Notes under the pieces: model-generated
Told to the model about the DNA's origin: nothing
What the model saw: only the letters and a program-made list of their open reading frames with translations
Databases searched by the model: none
Assembly (NCBI GenBank): GCA_029248845.1
Contig: JAQWIO010000117.1
Location: forward strand, 1 to 7,779
Reading direction: 5' to 3'
Origin: Polaribacter sp.
GTDB taxonomy: Bacteria > Bacteroidota > Bacteroidia > Flavobacteriales > Flavobacteriaceae
Length of the DNA: 7,779 bases
Position numbers and translations under genes: made by a program
Shown here: positions 5,116 through 7,779 of the stretch, piece by piece
Numbering within the stretch: the stretch's first letter is position 1
Layout: each line of letters begins with the position of its first letter

Positions 5116-6062
5116 TTGTTAAAATTAGGTTTAAAAATGAATACAAAATAGCTTCCAATAATTGCAGGAATCATAAAATTAAGAATCCACATAAGTGTTG
5201 TTATGGATACAATTGTGAGTGGTTCAAAAATCAAAAATGAAAAAATCCACACAGCAACAGAGCTCTTTGTAACAAAATCAAATAAAGGAAAAACAGGAAT
5301 AATAGAAGCTAATAAATACACAGAAGTAATGGCAGAAATAGCTTCAATATAAACAACATCGATATTAAAAATCAGCAATAAAAAGTAAAACTGATGAGAG
5401 AAAATTAAAAATCGTAAAAAAGAAATAAATGAAATATTTAGATTTAATTTCATTGGAATTATCATCATAAAATCTTGAATTTTTTTGAAATAAGAATTTT
5501 TATACTTTGAAACAAGAAACAATATAAAAACAGTAAAAATGAAGACACCAAAAAATTTAAACACTAGATGCATTTCAATTTCAATTTTATGGTTTAAAAT
5601 AAAATAGCTGAAACCCACAACTCCAAAAACAACCGTTATGAGCATCTGATAAAAATTACCAACTAGGTTTAAACCGATAACTTTTTTTCTAAATGGTTTT
5701 TCAAAATACAATGCTTTTGCTCCATATTCTCCAATTCTATTTGGTGTAATTAAAGAGGTTGTTAAAGACGCTAAACTTTGCACAATTGCTTTTTTAAAAG
5801 AAGAATTGCCAATAACAGAAATTAATAAATGCCATTTCGTAATTTCTAAAAACCAATTAATAAAGGTGAAAAAGAATAGAAAAAGACTGTTTTTGAGTGT
5901 AAAAACCTTATTTTGAATCAAATTTTGGTAAAAAACAGAAAAGTCCATCTGCTCGTTTTTTAGCAATTTGGTATATATAAAATAACAACAACCAATAACT
6001 ATAGAAAGTTTAATGAGTAGCGATAAGAATTGCTTAGTTTTGTATGAAATCGAATTGTTCAT
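5112..6062 (-). CDS. LPG-synthase-TM / UPF0104 family integral membrane protein
   Basis: This is a 316-residue polytopic protein, with about seven or eight hydrophobic segments (roughly 11-31, 57-77, 95-107, 128-157, 168-185, 209-234, 240-260, 267-308). It belongs to the family of the membrane half of MprF (lysylphosphatidylglycerol synthase TM region, PF03706). The family marker is SLITPNRIGEYGAKALYF (103-120), close to the P-x-R-x-G-E-x motif of these proteins. The cytoplasmic aminoacyl-transferase domain of MprF is absent, so it is not a lysyl-PG synthase. Relatives are thought to move or flip lipids or glycolipids. Together with the coupled glycosyltransferase this suggests synthesis or export of an envelope glycolipid, which is inference. 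I chose the ATG at 6062. A TTG three codons upstream is possible but less likely. A near -7 box (TTACTTTG, one mismatch) lies just before the start and lacks a -33 partner. Confidence 0.8.
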   Translation of the reverse strand: MNNSISYKTKQFLSLLIKLSIVIGCCYFIYTKLLKNEQMDFSVFYQNLIQNKVFTLKNSLFLFFFTFINWFLEITKWHLLISVIGNSSFKKAIVQSLASLTTSLITPNRIGEYGAKALYFEKPFRKKVIGLNLVGNFYQMLITVVFGVVGFSYFILNHKIEIEMHLVFKFFGVFIFTVFILFLVSKYKNSYFKKIQDFMMIIPMKLNLNISFISFLRFLIFSHQFYFLLLIFNIDVVYIEAISAITSVYLLASIIPVFPLFDFVTKSSVAVWIFSFLIFEPLTIVSITTLMWILNFMIPAIIGSYFVFIFKPNFNK

Positions 6063-6126
6063 TCCTTGCAAAGTAATAAATATTCGTCAGTAAGTGTAAA
6101 TAGAATTACAAAAACTATCTTAGATT
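6063..6126. other. Short divergent spacer between the glycolipid operon and ruvC
   Basis: These 64 bases must hold the promoters of both divergent operons, or those promoters lie inside the neighbouring genes. I found only TTACTTTG on the minus strand (one mismatch to TAnnTTTG) and no standard TTG plus TAnnTTTG pair on either strand. This contrasts with the clear promoters of rplM and ilvE. Confidence 0.4.
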
Positions 6127-6678
6127 TTGAAAACAGAAAAAATCATTTTAGGAATTGACCCAGGAACAACTATTATGGGGTTTGGTTTACTGAAAGTTAT
6201 TGGTAAAAAGATGGAGTTTATTCAAATGAATGAATTGATGCTTAAAAAATACGACGACCATTATCTAAAATTAAAACTCATTTTTGAGCGTACAATAGAA
6301 TTGATAGATACTTATCACCCAGATGAAATTGCTATTGAAGCTCCTTTTTTCGGAAAAAATGTGCAATCGATGTTAAAATTAGGAAGAGCTCAAGGGGTTG
6401 CCATGGCAGCTGGTTTATCGAGAGAAATACCAATAACAGAATATTTGCCAAAGAAGATAAAAATGGCAATTACTGGAAACGGAAATGCGAGTAAAGAGCA
6501 AGTTGCATTGATGTTAAAATCGTTGCTTAATCTAAAAACATTGCCAAAAAATTTAGATGCTACCGATGGTTTAGCGGCGGCAGTTTGTCATTTTTATAAT
6601 TCAGGAAAAGCTGTTGGGGGGAAAAATTATTCAGGTTGGGCAAGTTTTGTAAAGCAAAATCCTAAGAAAGTAAAATAA
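6127..6678 (+). CDS. ruvC: Crossover junction endodeoxyribonuclease RuvC
   Basis: RuvC cuts Holliday junctions by paired symmetric incisions in homologous recombination, working with the RuvAB motor. The 183-residue protein has the RNase H-like fold and all four acidic metal ligands: D11 in LGIDPGTT, E71 in AIEAPFFGKN, and D144 and D147 in NLDATDGLAAA. It also shows the conserved GRAQGVAMAA (86-95) and GNGNASKEQV (117-126). The start is a TTG at 6127. An in-frame TAG at 6121 lies two codons upstream, and the next ATG (6175) would delete D11, so a non-ATG start is forced. hemW follows after one base, so the two genes form an operon. The C-terminal tail GGKNYSGWASFVKQNPKKVK is a short basic extension past the catalytic core. 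Confidence 0.95.
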   Translation: MKTEKIILGIDPGTTIMGFGLLKVIGKKMEFIQMNELMLKKYDDHYLKLKLIFERTIELIDTYHPDEIAIEAPFFGKNVQSMLKLGRAQGVAMAAGLSREIPITEYLPKKIKMAITGNGNASKEQVALMLKSLLNLKTLPKNLDATDGLAAAVCHFYNSGKAVGGKNYSGWASFVKQNPKKVK

Positions 6679-6679
6679 T

Positions 6680-7779
6680 TTGGCCGGAATCTACATTCAC
6701 ATACCGTTTTGCAAACAAGCCTGTTTTTATTGTGATTTTCATTTTTCTACCTCATTAAAAAAGAAAGATGAAATGATTTTATCCCTTGTAAAAGAGCTTA
6801 AAATTAGAAAAAACGAAATCCAAAACACTACTATTGAAACCATCTATTTTGGTGGAGGAACACCTTCTGTTTTACATGTGGATGAACTCCAATTTTTGAT
6901 TGATACTATTTATGAACATTATACAGTTGTAAAGCATCCAGAAATTACTTTAGAAGCAAATCCTGATGATTTATCAGAAGAAAAAATAATACAACTTTCT
7001 GAGTCTCCAATTAATAGATTAAGTATTGGTATCCAATCTTTTTTTGAGAAAGATTTAACCCTAATGAATAGAGCTCATAATTCTCATGAAGCAAAAAAAT
7101 GTCTATCCATAGCTACCCAATATTTTAAAAATATTTCAGTGGATTTAATTTATGGAATTCCTGATTGCACAAATGATCAATGGAGAGAGAACATTAAAAT
7201 AGCCTTAAGTTATGGAGTGCCGCACATATCGAGTTATGCTCTAACCGTAGAGCCTAAAACAGCATTAGAAACTCTAATCAATAATGGTAAAATTAAAAAG
7301 GTTCATGAGCAGAAGGTTGCATCGCAATTTCAGATACTAACAGAAGAATTACAGAAAGCCGATTTTGTCCACTATGAATTGTCAAATTTTGGGAAAGAGG
7401 GTTTTTTTAGTAAAAACAACTCCTCTTATTGGTTGGGAAAACCCTATTTAGGAATAGGACCATCGGCACATTCTTTTGATGGGAAACAACGAAGTTGGAA
7501 TGTTAAAAATAATACGAAATATATTAAAATTTTGTTAGAAAATCAGTTGCCAATAGAAAGAGAAACGTTAACTAAAACGGACCAATACAACGAGTATATA
7601 ATGACAGGTTTGCGAACAATTTGGGGGGTTTCTTTAGTTACAGTTACTGATAATTTTGGAAGAAATTATGCAATCTATTTAAAAAGTGAATCAGAAAAAT
7701 ATATTCAGCAAGAATTATTGTATTTTGAAGATGAAATATTGAAAACAACAAAAAAAGGAAAATTTTTAGTAGACGGAAT
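6680..7779 (+). CDS. hemW: Radical SAM family heme chaperone HemW, 3' end cut by window
   Basis: HemW is a radical SAM protein related to coproporphyrinogen III dehydrogenase (HemN) that binds heme and delivers it to respiratory enzymes. The frame is open from a TTG at 6680 to the edge, 366 codons, about ten short of the usual length. It shows IYIHIPFCKQACFYC (4-18) with cluster cysteines C11, C15 and C18 (CX3CX2C), YFGGGTPS (56-63), LEANPDD, RLSIGIQSF, DLIYGIP, HYELSNF, YLGIGPSAHSF and the late GLRTIWGVS. The residue two after C18 is Phe, not the extra Cys of true HemN, and this favours HemW over the dehydrogenase. The start follows an in-frame TAA at 6671. The TTG gives LAGIYIHIPF, matching the family's usual MAGIYIHIPF. 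It begins one base after the ruvC stop, so translation is probably coupled. Confidence 0.93.
   Translation, partial: MAGIYIHIPFCKQACFYCDFHFSTSLKKKDEMILSLVKELKIRKNEIQNTTIETIYFGGGTPSVLHVDELQFLIDTIYEHYTVVKHPEITLEANPDDLSEEKIIQLSESPINRLSIGIQSFFEKDLTLMNRAHNSHEAKKCLSIATQYFKNISVDLIYGIPDCTNDQWRENIKIALSYGVPHISSYALTVEPKTALETLINNGKIKKVHEQKVASQFQILTEELQKADFVHYELSNFGKEGFFSKNNSSYWLGKPYLGIGPSAHSFDGKQRSWNVKNNTKYIKILLENQLPIERETLTKTDQYNEYIMTGLRTIWGVSLVTVTDNFGRNYAIYLKSESEKYIQQELLYFEDEILKTTKKGKFLVDG

Noticed and set aside
5112..6062. Lysylphosphatidylglycerol synthase (MprF)
   Set aside because: Only the membrane domain type is present. The cytoplasmic aminoacyl-tRNA-dependent transferase domain is missing, so the full enzyme name is not justified.
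6680..7779. Oxygen-independent coproporphyrinogen III oxidase HemN
   Set aside because: The cluster motif is CX3CX2C followed by D-F, without the additional Cys of HemN, and the length and motifs fit HemW.
1..7779. Mobile element, CRISPR array, defence system or tRNA gene
   Set aside because: I found no transposase, integrase, regular repeat-spacer array, long terminal inverted repeats or cloverleaf. The gene content is ordinary chromosomal housekeeping.

Overview
The window is AT-rich chromosomal DNA, most likely from a marine member of the Flavobacteriaceae (Polaribacter/Tenacibaculum type). The evidence is the low GC content, the protein family variants seen, and Bacteroidota-type promoters with a -7 box TAnnTTTG placed 18-20 bases after a TTG. 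Assignment to genus is inference. I see no mobile element, CRISPR array, tRNA or rRNA. This is mostly housekeeping and I do not claim a new system.

Layout. The left edge (minus strand) holds the first 37 codons of ribosomal protein L13 with its promoter and a short leader. Positions 338-1272 (minus) hold a broken gene for a secreted lipoprotein of the PqqB-like metallo-beta-lactamase fold. Three separate frame breaks interrupt it. Next come a terminator and ilvE (minus). ilvE is divergent from a DUF4920 lipoprotein gene (plus), and the two share a 120-base control region with two good promoters. The tRNA-modification gene mnmD and a 43-codon single-span membrane protein gene follow on the plus strand. 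A weak terminator lies between them and the convergent operon that comes next.

That minus-strand operon encodes a polytopic LPG-synthase-TM/UPF0104-type protein and a membrane-anchored family 2 glycosyltransferase. The two genes overlap by ATGA. Divergent from them, on the plus strand, ruvC and hemW sit one base apart, and both start with TTG. hemW runs off the right edge about ten codons before its expected end.

Functions. Most genes act independently: translation (L13), tRNA wobble-base modification (MnmD), branched-chain amino acid metabolism (IlvE), Holliday junction resolution (RuvC) and heme handling (HemW). The one pair likely to share a pathway is the glycosyltransferase with its integral membrane partner, probably in making an envelope glycolipid. 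The main points for a second look are the triply broken lipoprotein gene, the small membrane protein, and start sites that differ from the longest-ORF prediction (ilvE, the DUF4920 gene, ruvC, hemW).
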